From: Exilibacterium sp.
GTDB taxonomy: Bacteria; Pseudomonadota; Gammaproteobacteria; Pseudomonadales; Cellvibrionaceae
Assembly: GCA_028280195.1 (NCBI GenBank)
Contig: JANQMH010000046.1
Location: 54,395-118,394 of the forward strand
Length of the DNA stretch: 64,000 nt
Reading direction: 5' to 3'
The notes under the pieces were generated by a model that ran no database searches, was not told where the DNA came from, and was given only the letters and a program-made list of their open reading frames with translations. This document shows positions 56,335 to 64,000 of this stretch, one piece after another. Position 1 is the stretch's first letter, and each line of letters begins with the position of its first letter. The position numbers and the translations under genes were made by a program.

Positions 56335-56440
56335 TCTAGGCATTCTGTTATGATGACACCGCAGGCTTTCTTTTATGATGTAGACGCTTATACTTGACCC
56401 CTCCCCTCCAACATTGACGTTTTCAGTCGAGGATATCGTT

Positions 56441-57712
56441 ATGTGCACCATGTTGAAACAGACCCCGCGTTCACGGCAGGGACTGCTGCTGGCGGCGTTG
56501 TCGGCACTGCTGGTAGCCGCCTGTCAGGATGCAGGGGTGGCTGCGCCGCCCATGCCCACTCCCGAGGTTACCGTGGCGACACCGGCAAAGCGGCAGATCA
56601 CCGACTGGGACGAATATATCGGCCGCTTTCAAGCCATCGAGCGGGTTGAAGTCCGCGCCCGGGTCAGCGGCTACCTGGAATCGATCAACTTTGATGACGG
56701 CCAGATTGTCAGTGAAGGCGATGTCCTGTTCGTCGTCGATCCGCGGCCGTTTAAAATAGACCTTGACAGAGCCAGAGCACAGTATGAACTGGCGGTAAAG
56801 GAATATGCGCGCGCCGTTGACCTCAGGAAAAAAAGGGCCATTGCCCAGGAAGTGCTGGACCGCCGCGCCCAGGAGCGTTCGGTCACCAAAGCGGCGCTCG
56901 ACGAAGCCGAGCTGAACCTCGAGTTTACCGAAGTCAAATCCCCCATAAACGGGCGCGTCAGCAGAAGTGCTGTCGATGTCGGCAACCTGATCACCGGCGG
57001 CAGCGCTGACGCCAGCCTGCTGACTACCGTGGTTTCCCTCGACCCGATTCATTTTTATTTCCAGGGCAGTGAGAGCGATCTGTTGCGCTACATTCGCCTC
57101 GACCGCGCCGGTGAACGCCCCCGTTCCAGCACCAATGCCAACCCGCTGCATGTGCGCCTGCAGGACGAAGACAACTATGATCACAGGGGCCATATGGACT
57201 TTGTCGATAATGAACTCGATGCCAGCACCGGCACCATAGAGGGGCGCGCCATCATTCCCAACCCCGACGGCGTACTTTATCCGGGCCTGTTCGGCCGCGC
57301 CAGGCTGCTTGGCAGCGGCCAGTATGAGGCCTTGCTGGTACCCGACGAGGTCATCGGCACCGATCAATCGCGCCGTTTTGTCATGGTAGTGGGGGCCGAA
57401 AATACCGCCGAAATGCGCTTTATCGAACCGGGCACACTGCAGGACGACGGCCTGCGGGTGGTGCGCCAGGGCCTGAGTGAAAACGACCGGGTGGTGATCA
57501 ACGGCCTGCAGCGGGCCCGGCCCGGGATGGCGGTGGTACCGGTGGAGGGCGAAATCAGGGGCGCGGCACAGTCTGAGTCTGTCGCCGGTGTCACCACTGA
57601 GGCCGCGCCGGCGGCAACGGGTGTTGAAGCCGCTGAAGCTGCGCAGCCATCACAAGCCGCAGTCACGAGCGAAGCAGCAAGCATGCCAGAGGCCGCCGCG
57701 CAGCCGCAATAA
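56441..57712 (+). CDS. RND efflux periplasmic adaptor (membrane fusion protein)
   Basis: 423 residues from ATG 56441, with GAGGATATC upstream; a TTG at 56414 extends the frame but is unlikely. The lipobox VAAC near residue 28 suggests a lipidated adaptor. The lipoyl/hairpin core has VRARVSGYLESINFDDGQIV and then SEGDVLFVVDPRPF, and EFTEVKSPINGRVSRSAVDV is the typical second lipoyl half. The C-terminus is a long Ala/Glu-rich tail. It pairs with the RND pump 21 bases downstream. No TolC-type outer membrane channel follows. Confidence 0.92.
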   Translation: MCTMLKQTPRSRQGLLLAALSALLVAACQDAGVAAPPMPTPEVTVATPAKRQITDWDEYIGRFQAIERVEVRARVSGYLESINFDDGQIVSEGDVLFVVDPRPFKIDLDRARAQYELAVKEYARAVDLRKKRAIAQEVLDRRAQERSVTKAALDEAELNLEFTEVKSPINGRVSRSAVDVGNLITGGSADASLLTTVVSLDPIHFYFQGSESDLLRYIRLDRAGERPRSSTNANPLHVRLQDEDNYDHRGHMDFVDNELDASTGTIEGRAIIPNPDGVLYPGLFGRARLLGSGQYEALLVPDEVIGTDQSRRFVMVVGAENTAEMRFIEPGTLQDDGLRVVRQGLSENDRVVINGLQRARPGMAVVPVEGEIRGAAQSESVAGVTTEAAPAATGVEAAEAAQPSQAAVTSEAASMPEAAAQPQ

Positions 57713-57733
57713 GAACAACAGGGAACCCGAACC

Positions 57734-60700
57734 ATGAACCTCTCCCATTTCTCCATCGATCGACCGATCTTTGCCTCGGTGCTGTCGATTCTGATCATGA
57801 TTGTCGGCGGCCTGTCGTATTTTTCACTGCCTATCGAGCAGTATCCCCAGGTAGCCCCGCCGACGATCCAGGTCACCGCCACCTATCCCGGTGCCAACGC
57901 CGAAACGGTGGCGGCCACGGTGGCCACACCGATCGAGCAGGAAGTCAACGGTGTCGAAAACATGCTGTATATGCTGTCGCAGTCCACCGGCGACGGGCAG
58001 ATGACGCTGACCATTACCTTTGAGCTGGGCACCGACCTGGACGAGGCTCAGGTACTGGTACAGAACCGGGTGGCGATCGCCGAGGCGCGCCTGCCGGAGC
58101 CGGTCAGAAGACTGGGCATAACGACGCGAAAAAATTCACCGGATCTGATGATGGTGATCAATATGTTTTCGCCCGACGGCACCTACGACCAGACCTATAT
58201 CGGCAATTACGCGGTGCTGCAATTGCGCGACCGGCTGCGCCGCATCGAGGGGGTGGGCGATATTCAGCTGTTCGGCGCCAGCGAGTACTCGATGCGCATC
58301 TGGCTGGACCCGGATCGCATCCAGTCGCTCGGCCTGAGCGCCGGCGATGTGGTGCAGGCGCTGCGGGCGCAGAACATTCAAGTCGCCAGCGGCAACCTGA
58401 ACCAGTCACCGGTGCCGCAGCAAAACGCTTTTGAAATCAGCGTGCAGACCCAGGGGCGCCTGATCGACCCGCAGCAGTTCGAAAATGTGATCGTCAAAGC
58501 CGACGACACCAGCGTGGTACGGGTGCGGGATATCGGCCGGGTGGAGCTCGGCTCCCAGGCCTATGTCAATAAGGGCTACCTGGGCAGTCGGCCCGCCGTG
58601 GCCATGCCGGTCTTTCAGCGGCCCGGCACCAATGCCATCGCGACGGCGGAAACCATTATCGCCACCATGGAAGAACTGTCGGCGGACTTTCCCCAGGGCC
58701 TGGCCTATGAAATCGCCTACAACCCCACCGAGTTCGTGCAGAAGTCCATCGATGCGGTGGTGGCCACACTGATCGAGGCGGTGATACTGGTGGTGCTGGT
58801 CATCATTGTGTTTCTGCAAACCTGGCGCGCCGCCATTATCCCGATCCTGGCCATACCGATATCGCTGATCGGCACCTTTGCAGTAATGCAGGCGCTGGGC
58901 TTCTCCCTCAATAACCTCACTATGTTCGGCCTGGTGCTGGCCATCGGTATCGTCGTCGACGACGCCATTGTGGTGGTGGAGAATATGGAGCGCAATATGC
59001 GCCAGGGGCTGGACGCCTTGACCGCTGCCAGGCGCACGATGAATGAAGTGGGCGGCGCGCTGATATCCATGGGCCTGGTACTGGTGGCGGTGTTCCTGCC
59101 CACCACCTTTCTCGAGGGGATATCCGGCCAGTTCTACCAGCAATTCGGCGTCACCATCGCCGTCGCCACAGTGATATCCGTATTTACCTCGCTGACCCTG
59201 AGTCCGGCGCTGTCGGCAATTCTGTTAAAAGATCACAACCCCGATGAGCACAGCGGCAAAGGCCCGGTACAGGCCTTTTTCAACCTCTTCAACGCCATGC
59301 TGGATAAACTGGCGAAGAAGTACGGCGACATCATCTGTATCTTCGTGAAAAAGAGCGGCATGGTGGTGCTGGTCTATATCGGCCTGATGGTATTGGCGGC
59401 CTGGCAGTTTAACCGCGTGCCCACCGGTTTTATTCCGCCGCAGGATCAGGGCTATTTCATTGTCAGCATTCAGCTGCCGCCGGGCGCCTCGCTGTCGCGC
59501 ACCGATGCGGTGGTCGAAGAGGCGACCGAGCAATTGATGGATATGGACTCGGTCATCAACACCGTGGCCTTTACCGGTTTTGCCGGCGCCACCTTTACCA
59601 ATGCCACCAACGCCGCGGCTATCTTTCCGGTGCTGGCAGACTTTGACGAACGGGAAAAACTCGGTCTCGACTACGACGATGTGCTGGCCGAAATGAGCCG
59701 GCGCATGGCCGCCATCGAAGAGGCCTTTATCGTGGTGATTCCGCCACCGCCGGTGCGCGGTATGGGCAACGCCGGCGGCTTCCGCATGATGGTGCAGGAC
59801 CGGCGCGGGCGCGGACTGCAGGCGCTGGAGCAGGCCACCTGGAGCCTCGCCGGGGCGGCCAATCAGCACCCGGCTGTGACTTCAGCCTTTACGTTTTTCG
59901 AGACCGGCACACCACAGTTGTACCTGGACATCAACCGCGAGAAAGCCGAACAGCTGGGGGTGCCGGTGGCCAATATTTTCGAAGCGCTGGAGGTCTATCT
60001 CGGCTCGTCGTTTATCAACGATTTCAATTTTCTCGGCCGCACCTTTCGCGTTACCGCCCAGGCCGACGCACCCTACCGCCTGACCCCGGACGATGCCACC
60101 CGCATCCGCGTGCGCAACGAGCGCGGCGATATGGTACCGATCGGCTCAGTGGCGGTACCGCAAGACATTGCCGGCCCCTCGCGGGTGCCGCGTTACAACC
60201 TGTATCCCGCTGCCGGCCTGCTCGGCAATGCCGCGCCCGGCTACAGCACCGGCGAGGCGCTGGCCACCATGGAGCGCCTCGCCGAGCAGGTACTGCCCGA
60301 CGGCATGGGCTTCGAATGGACCGAGATCGCGCTGCAGGAAAAACAGGCCGGCAGCACCGCGGCAATCGCCTTTATCCTGGCGGTGGTATTTGTCTATCTG
60401 CTGCTGGCGGCGCAGTACGAGAGCTGGACACTGCCGCTGGCGGTGATCCTGATCGTGCCAATGTGTCTGCTATCGGCAATTACCGGTGTGGCGCTGGCGG
60501 GTATGGACAATAACATTCTCACCCAGATAGGCTTCGTGGTGCTGGTGGCACTGGCCAGCAAGAACGCGATTTTGATCGTCGAGTTTGCCAAGCAGCTGGA
60601 GGACGAGGGCAGGGACCGCTGGAATGCGGCCATCGACGCGGCCAAACTGCGCCTGCGCCCGATTCTGATGACATCCTTTGCCTTTATCCTCGGGGTGGTG

Positions 60701-60889
60701 CCACTGGTACTGGCCTCGGGCGCCGGCGCCGAAATGCGCCAGGCCCTGGGAGTGGCGGTGTTCAGCGGTATGCTCGGCGTCACTTTCTTCGGCCTGCTGT
60801 TTACGCCGGTGTTTTATGTGCTGTGCCGCCAGCTGGCGGCGCTGGGCGGCGGCGCGAAAAAAACCACCGCCGCGCCGCAGAGCGCCTGA
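57734..60889 (+). CDS. RND efflux pump, hydrophobe/amphiphile (MexF/AcrB) type
   Basis: 1051 residues with 12 predicted membrane helices and two large periplasmic loops. Family landmarks: an N-terminal SIDRPIFASVLSILIMIVGG, a proton-relay region with GIVVDDAIVVVENMERNM (the conserved Asp pair in helix 4), and the second-half LASKNAILIVEFAKQLEDEG with the Lys of helix 10. Length and layout match AcrB/MexF drug exporters. It uses the proton gradient to move amphiphiles from the inner leaflet or periplasm. An outer-membrane partner must be encoded elsewhere. Confidence 0.94.
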   Translation: MNLSHFSIDRPIFASVLSILIMIVGGLSYFSLPIEQYPQVAPPTIQVTATYPGANAETVAATVATPIEQEVNGVENMLYMLSQSTGDGQMTLTITFELGTDLDEAQVLVQNRVAIAEARLPEPVRRLGITTRKNSPDLMMVINMFSPDGTYDQTYIGNYAVLQLRDRLRRIEGVGDIQLFGASEYSMRIWLDPDRIQSLGLSAGDVVQALRAQNIQVASGNLNQSPVPQQNAFEISVQTQGRLIDPQQFENVIVKADDTSVVRVRDIGRVELGSQAYVNKGYLGSRPAVAMPVFQRPGTNAIATAETIIATMEELSADFPQGLAYEIAYNPTEFVQKSIDAVVATLIEAVILVVLVIIVFLQTWRAAIIPILAIPISLIGTFAVMQALGFSLNNLTMFGLVLAIGIVVDDAIVVVENMERNMRQGLDALTAARRTMNEVGGALISMGLVLVAVFLPTTFLEGISGQFYQQFGVTIAVATVISVFTSLTLSPALSAILLKDHNPDEHSGKGPVQAFFNLFNAMLDKLAKKYGDIICIFVKKSGMVVLVYIGLMVLAAWQFNRVPTGFIPPQDQGYFIVSIQLPPGASLSRTDAVVEEATEQLMDMDSVINTVAFTGFAGATFTNATNAAAIFPVLADFDEREKLGLDYDDVLAEMSRRMAAIEEAFIVVIPPPPVRGMGNAGGFRMMVQDRRGRGLQALEQATWSLAGAANQHPAVTSAFTFFETGTPQLYLDINREKAEQLGVPVANIFEALEVYLGSSFINDFNFLGRTFRVTAQADAPYRLTPDDATRIRVRNERGDMVPIGSVAVPQDIAGPSRVPRYNLYPAAGLLGNAAPGYSTGEALATMERLAEQVLPDGMGFEWTEIALQEKQAGSTAAIAFILAVVFVYLLLAAQYESWTLPLAVILIVPMCLLSAITGVALAGMDNNILTQIGFVVLVALASKNAILIVEFAKQLEDEGRDRWNAAIDAAKLRLRPILMTSFAFILGVVPLVLASGAGAEMRQALGVAVFSGMLGVTFFGLLFTPVFYVLCRQLAALGGGAKKTTAAPQSA

Positions 60890-60927
60890 TAAACCCTGAA
60901 AGTGGAGCAACCGACCGGGACCCCAGT

Positions 60928-61368
60928 ATGAAGTTTCACGACAATGAACATCATTTCGCCACTCTCGCCTACCACAACTCACAGGCCCTGCAACTGGCGC
61001 AGACCTGCCGGCAGGAAATCGTCGACGCGGTGGCGGCCTGGCAGGGCCGCGCCGACTGCCAAAATCCGGGAGTGGAGTTTTTCAACCTGGATAAAAGCCG
61101 CAGTTTTGCTATCGATTACCAGGGTCATTCCAGCAGCTACTGGCCCAACGAAGCCGATAACCTGCTGGGCGAAAGCCTGGTCAGGGAGTTCCTCTACGAA
61201 GACGGTATCTGCTCGGTAACGGACACCGATATAAGGCTCTACAAAGTCAGCTACAGCGTGATGGCCGGCGAGTACGGCACCGAGTATTTGCTGGTATGCC
61301 CTTATCTGACCGAGGCCGGCAATATCGCCGGCATCGTCGTCACCTGTGTCAATATGTATCTGCGCTGA
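60928..61368 (+). CDS. Hypothetical protein downstream of the RND pump
   Basis: 146 residues: MKFHDNEHHFATLAYHNSQA, a Gln/Cys-containing helix, then beta-rich segments such as ICSVTDTDIRLYKVSYSVMA and EYLLVCPYLTEAGNIAGIVV. No signal peptide or membrane helix is evident. It starts 38 bases after the pump and is probably co-transcribed, but no family is recognised. A small soluble alpha/beta domain is the most that can be said. Confidence 0.65.
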   Translation: MKFHDNEHHFATLAYHNSQALQLAQTCRQEIVDAVAAWQGRADCQNPGVEFFNLDKSRSFAIDYQGHSSSYWPNEADNLLGESLVREFLYEDGICSVTDTDIRLYKVSYSVMAGEYGTEYLLVCPYLTEAGNIAGIVVTCVNMYLR

Positions 61369-61381
61369 GGTTAAGCGGCGC

Positions 61382-62716
61382 TCACCCGCCGCGCTGTTGC
61401 GACACCAGCGGCCGCGGTGTCAGCAGCAAGGCCATGCAGGCCAGCGCCGATGTGCAGGTAATGATGGCGGTGACGGCAACCGGACCGAACCCGATCAGCA
61501 CGCCCACCAGCTGCGCCGCCAGCCCGCCGACCATCAGCTGCGCGAAGCTGAACAGGCCCGAAGCCGCCCCGGAGCGTGGCCCGGCAGCGACCAGAATACC
61601 CACCTGGGCCCCGGGCATCGACATGCCCTGGCAGACCGCCACCACCGCCATCGGCAGAAACAGGCTCCAGGGTGTATAGCCGGCTGCCAGACTGAGCCAC
61701 AGCGCCACCAGGCAGGCTGTCAGTGAGCCGCCGGCTCCCAGATACAGCAGCCGTTCGTGGCCGATAAGCTCGCCGTAATGCCCGGCGGTGAAACTGCCGA
61801 TGGCAAAACCGATGGGAACGGCAATGAAGTAGAAACCGTAGGCGGTGGCCGGCAGGCCGAAGTACTGGGTCACGATATAGGGCGCGCCGGCGAGAAAAGC
61901 CATGAAAGTGGACTGCGCCATGGTGCCGAACAGCAGGTAGCGCCGGTATTCGGTCAACTGCAACAGCCGCGCGAAGCCCGGCAGGTCGAACAGCGGTGCG
62001 GCCGCAGCAGTGGCCGGCCGGGTTTCCGGCAGCTGCGCCGCCAGCAGCAGCCACAGCAGTACAGCGATGCCGCTGACACTGGCAAAGATACTGCGCCAGC
62101 CGGCAGCTTCGATCAGATAGCCGCCGAGAATCGGCCCCACCATCGGCGCCAGGGTCATGGCCGCGGTGATATAACCCAGGACACTGGCGGCGCGGCTGTC
62201 ACCGTAGACATCCCTGACGATCACCCGGGCCAACACAAAACCCGAGGTGGCTCCGGCCGCCTGCAGCGCTCTGCCGGCAATCACCCACTCGATACTCGGT
62301 GCCAGCGCGCACATGGCACTGCCGGCGATGGCGATCCCTACTCCGCCCAGCAACACCGAACGGCGGCCGTAACTGTCGGCCAGCGAGCCGTAGGCGAGCG
62401 AGCACAGGGCCATCGACCACATCGATACCGACAGCGTCAGCTGCGCCACCGCCGCGGGCACGGCAAAACTGCTCTGTATCGCCGGGATGGCGGGGATGAA
62501 CGATGACATTGCCAGCGGACCCAGTGACACTGCCAGCACCAGCACGCCGAGCAGCGACCAGGACTCACGCACCTTGCCGCAGTCGGCATCGGTCTGCGGT
62601 TTATCGGCGACGAAGCTGCCCTGCGCGGCCGGGCCGCAGCCGGCCGTCTCGAGTTCGTGACAGGCCTTGTTCAGGCCCTCGGCATCGCCGTTGCCGGGCC
62701 GGTCTTTCATCACCAT
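61382..62716 (-). CDS. Bcr/CflA-family multidrug efflux transporter (MFS)
   Basis: 444 residues, 12 membrane helices. Family motifs include SLGPLAMSSFIPAIPAIQSS in the first helix region, AYGSLADSYGRRSVLLGGVG (motif A) and VGPILGGYLIEAAGWRSIFA (antiporter motif C). An unusual hydrophilic N-terminus of about 55 residues, ending TDADCGKVRESWS, precedes helix 1; ATG 62716 or 62710 may start the protein. It should export drugs or small molecules by proton antiport. It is convergent with the RND operon. Confidence 0.9.
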   Translation of the reverse strand: MVMKDRPGNGDAEGLNKACHELETAGCGPAAQGSFVADKPQTDADCGKVRESWSLLGVLVLAVSLGPLAMSSFIPAIPAIQSSFAVPAAVAQLTLSVSMWSMALCSLAYGSLADSYGRRSVLLGGVGIAIAGSAMCALAPSIEWVIAGRALQAAGATSGFVLARVIVRDVYGDSRAASVLGYITAAMTLAPMVGPILGGYLIEAAGWRSIFASVSGIAVLLWLLLAAQLPETRPATAAAAPLFDLPGFARLLQLTEYRRYLLFGTMAQSTFMAFLAGAPYIVTQYFGLPATAYGFYFIAVPIGFAIGSFTAGHYGELIGHERLLYLGAGGSLTACLVALWLSLAAGYTPWSLFLPMAVVAVCQGMSMPGAQVGILVAAGPRSGAASGLFSFAQLMVGGLAAQLVGVLIGFGPVAVTAIITCTSALACMALLLTPRPLVSQQRGG

Positions 62717-63000
62717 GATATTTCCATTGGTTTTATACGGGAGAGCGCTTCACCGGCGCCGTTGCGGCATTTATCCGGCCAGCTGTTTATTCTCCACGAC
62801 CACCTCGCCCGCGGCTACTGTTTTATACGTTTACTATTGACGCAACAAATGTTTGTTAGCGCTGCAACGGGGGTTTATCCGCTACCACAGCGGGCGCTTG
62901 TCCATTACTGCAGCAGGCGCTGCGTGAATCGGGTAAAATCAGCCGCAGCGGCGCCTTAGCTGACTGATATGCCGCTTACCGGAGTGTTAAAAACCAGCCT

Positions 63001-64000
63001 ATGTTTATTGCCCGCCTGAGATTTTACCTGCCGCTGTGCTGTGCTCTGTGGCTGCCGCTATCGCTGCACGCCGCCGGCCAGCCGCCGTTCCGGCAGTGTG
63101 TAACGGCATTGCAGCAGCAGGCGCTGGAGCGCGGTATATCCGCGGCGGTGGTGGAGCAGGTCCTGGGCGAGGTCAACCACGTTGCGAGGGTCATCCAGCT
63201 GGATCGGCAACAGCCCGAATTCAACGAGAGTTTTGCCGCCTACCTGAACCGGCGGGTGACCGCCGACCGGGTTGCCCGGGGACGCGAGTTGCTGCGCAGC
63301 CACGGGCCGCTACTGCGCCGCGTGGCCGCGCAGAGCGGTGTGCCGGCTCAGTATCTGCTGGCCTTTTGGGGTCTGGAAACCAACTTCGGCAGCTACTTCG
63401 GCAATATGCCGGTACTCGATTCACTGGCGACGCTGGCCTGCGATCCGCGCCGCAGCCAGTACTTTACCGGCGAGCTGCTGGCCGCTTTGCAAATTGTCGA
63501 CAGCAATGAAATTTCCGTGCAGCAGCTGCGCGGTTCCTGGGCCGGTGCCTTCGGCCATATGCAGTTCATGCCGTCGGTATTTCTGCGTCATGCGGTAGAC
63601 GGCGACGGCGACGGCAGGCGCGATCTATGGGGCAGCCTGGAAGACGCCATGGCTTCCGCCGGCAGCTTTCTCACCGCTCTGGGCTGGCAGCGCGGGCTGC
63701 GCTGGGGACGCGAGGTAAGGCTGCCGGAGGGTTTTCCCTACCAGCTCAGCGGCATTGGCAAGCCGCAGCCGCTGGCTGCCTGGCGGCGCCTGGGGATTAC
63801 CGATGCCGATGGCGGCGCCCTGGAAGCAGCGGACATCGAAGCCGCGCTGCTGGTGCCGGCGGGCCGGCACGGGCCGGCCTTTCTGATCTATGCCAATTTT
63901 CATACCGTCATGGGTTGGAACCGCTCGGAGTTTTATGCAATGTCGGTCGGCCACCTGGCGGACCGCATCGCCGGCGGCGGGCGCCTGCGGCGCCCGCCGC
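63001..64000 (+). CDS. Lytic murein transglycosylase B family protein, 3' end beyond window
   Basis: At least 333 residues, running off the right edge. The signal peptide ends near residue 25 (PLSLHAAG). The catalytic Glu is in LAFWGLETNFGSYFG, followed by GAFGHMQFMPSVFLRHAVDG and DGDGRRDLWGSLEDAMASAG, the hallmark block of MltB-type enzymes that cut peptidoglycan glycan strands to 1,6-anhydro ends in the periplasm. There is no lipobox, so it resembles soluble Slt35-type relatives. A possible C-terminal peptidoglycan-binding domain would lie outside the window. Confidence 0.93.
   Translation, partial: MFIARLRFYLPLCCALWLPLSLHAAGQPPFRQCVTALQQQALERGISAAVVEQVLGEVNHVARVIQLDRQQPEFNESFAAYLNRRVTADRVARGRELLRSHGPLLRRVAAQSGVPAQYLLAFWGLETNFGSYFGNMPVLDSLATLACDPRRSQYFTGELLAALQIVDSNEISVQQLRGSWAGAFGHMQFMPSVFLRHAVDGDGDGRRDLWGSLEDAMASAGSFLTALGWQRGLRWGREVRLPEGFPYQLSGIGKPQPLAAWRRLGITDADGGALEAADIEAALLVPAGRHGPAFLIYANFHTVMGWNRSEFYAMSVGHLADRIAGGGRLRRPP

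Overview
The window is GC-rich, densely coded chromosomal DNA from a gammaproteobacterium. The gene content (rsmE/bioA, ttcA, an AlgP-like histone-H1-like protein, an HsbR/HsbA-like pair, adk beside a small conserved gene, FecI/FecR/TonB-receptor clusters) resembles pseudomonad-like and marine cellvibrionad-like lineages. The exact genus is inference. No phage, plasmid, CRISPR array or intact insertion sequence is visible.

Layout. (1) 1-6503: a divergent promoter region separates a truncated MaoC-type dehydratase (minus) from a plus-strand operon: thiolase, beta-lactamase-fold serine hydrolase, 3-hydroxyacyl-CoA dehydrogenase, ornithine-cyclodeaminase/mu-crystallin family reductase and class I/II aminotransferase. 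This looks like a beta-oxidation-type pathway acting on a nitrogen-bearing acyl compound. (2) 6513-8825: an arsenosugar-type cassette (ArsS radical SAM plus two glycosyltransferase-like genes). (3) 9038-10200: tRNA-Arg(CCT), a tandem structured repeat that duplicates the tRNA 3' end, and a decayed toxin-antitoxin locus (DUF433 with an 18-bp duplication, a deleted DUF5615 toxin, an HTH antitoxin-like gene). (4) 10311-23689: rsmE, a PAS/GGDEF/EAL protein, ttcA, a lipoprotein, a class III cyclase, a PilZ protein, bioA, and an HsbR/HsbA/MCP signalling set. (5) 24257-30541: a minus-strand run tsaB, uppP, apeB, a cNMP-binding/rhodanese-like protein, a QTMAN-like glycosyltransferase and trpS. (6) 30720-35032: an H1-like protein, adk and two hypotheticals. 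(7) 35349-46698: ECF sigma factor, FecR and an STN-bearing TonB receptor, then a second TonB receptor and a CadC-like TPR regulator. (8) 46925-56180: a JAMM-like secreted protein, a transglutaminase-like TPR lipoprotein, a POT peptide transporter, a lipoprotein M2 peptidyl-dipeptidase, MatB and PepD. This section is rich in peptide-utilisation genes. (9) 56441-64000: an RND efflux adaptor and pump, a small protein, a Bcr/CflA transporter and a truncated MltB-type transglycosylase.

The most unusual signal is a dispersed intergenic element of about 203 bp present twice (24036-24237 and 52839-53042). Each copy has perfect 36-37-bp terminal inverted repeats enclosing four smaller hairpins. The two copies differ at six arm positions, and every change is compensated in the opposite arm. 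A second, unrelated 161-bp palindromic element lies upstream of adk (33301-33461), and a third structured repeat is fused to the tRNA-Arg 3' end.

Limits: family assignments rest on motif recognition by eye. Start codons were chosen from Shine-Dalgarno spacing and family length, and many are not ATG. Functional links between neighbouring genes are inference unless stated otherwise.
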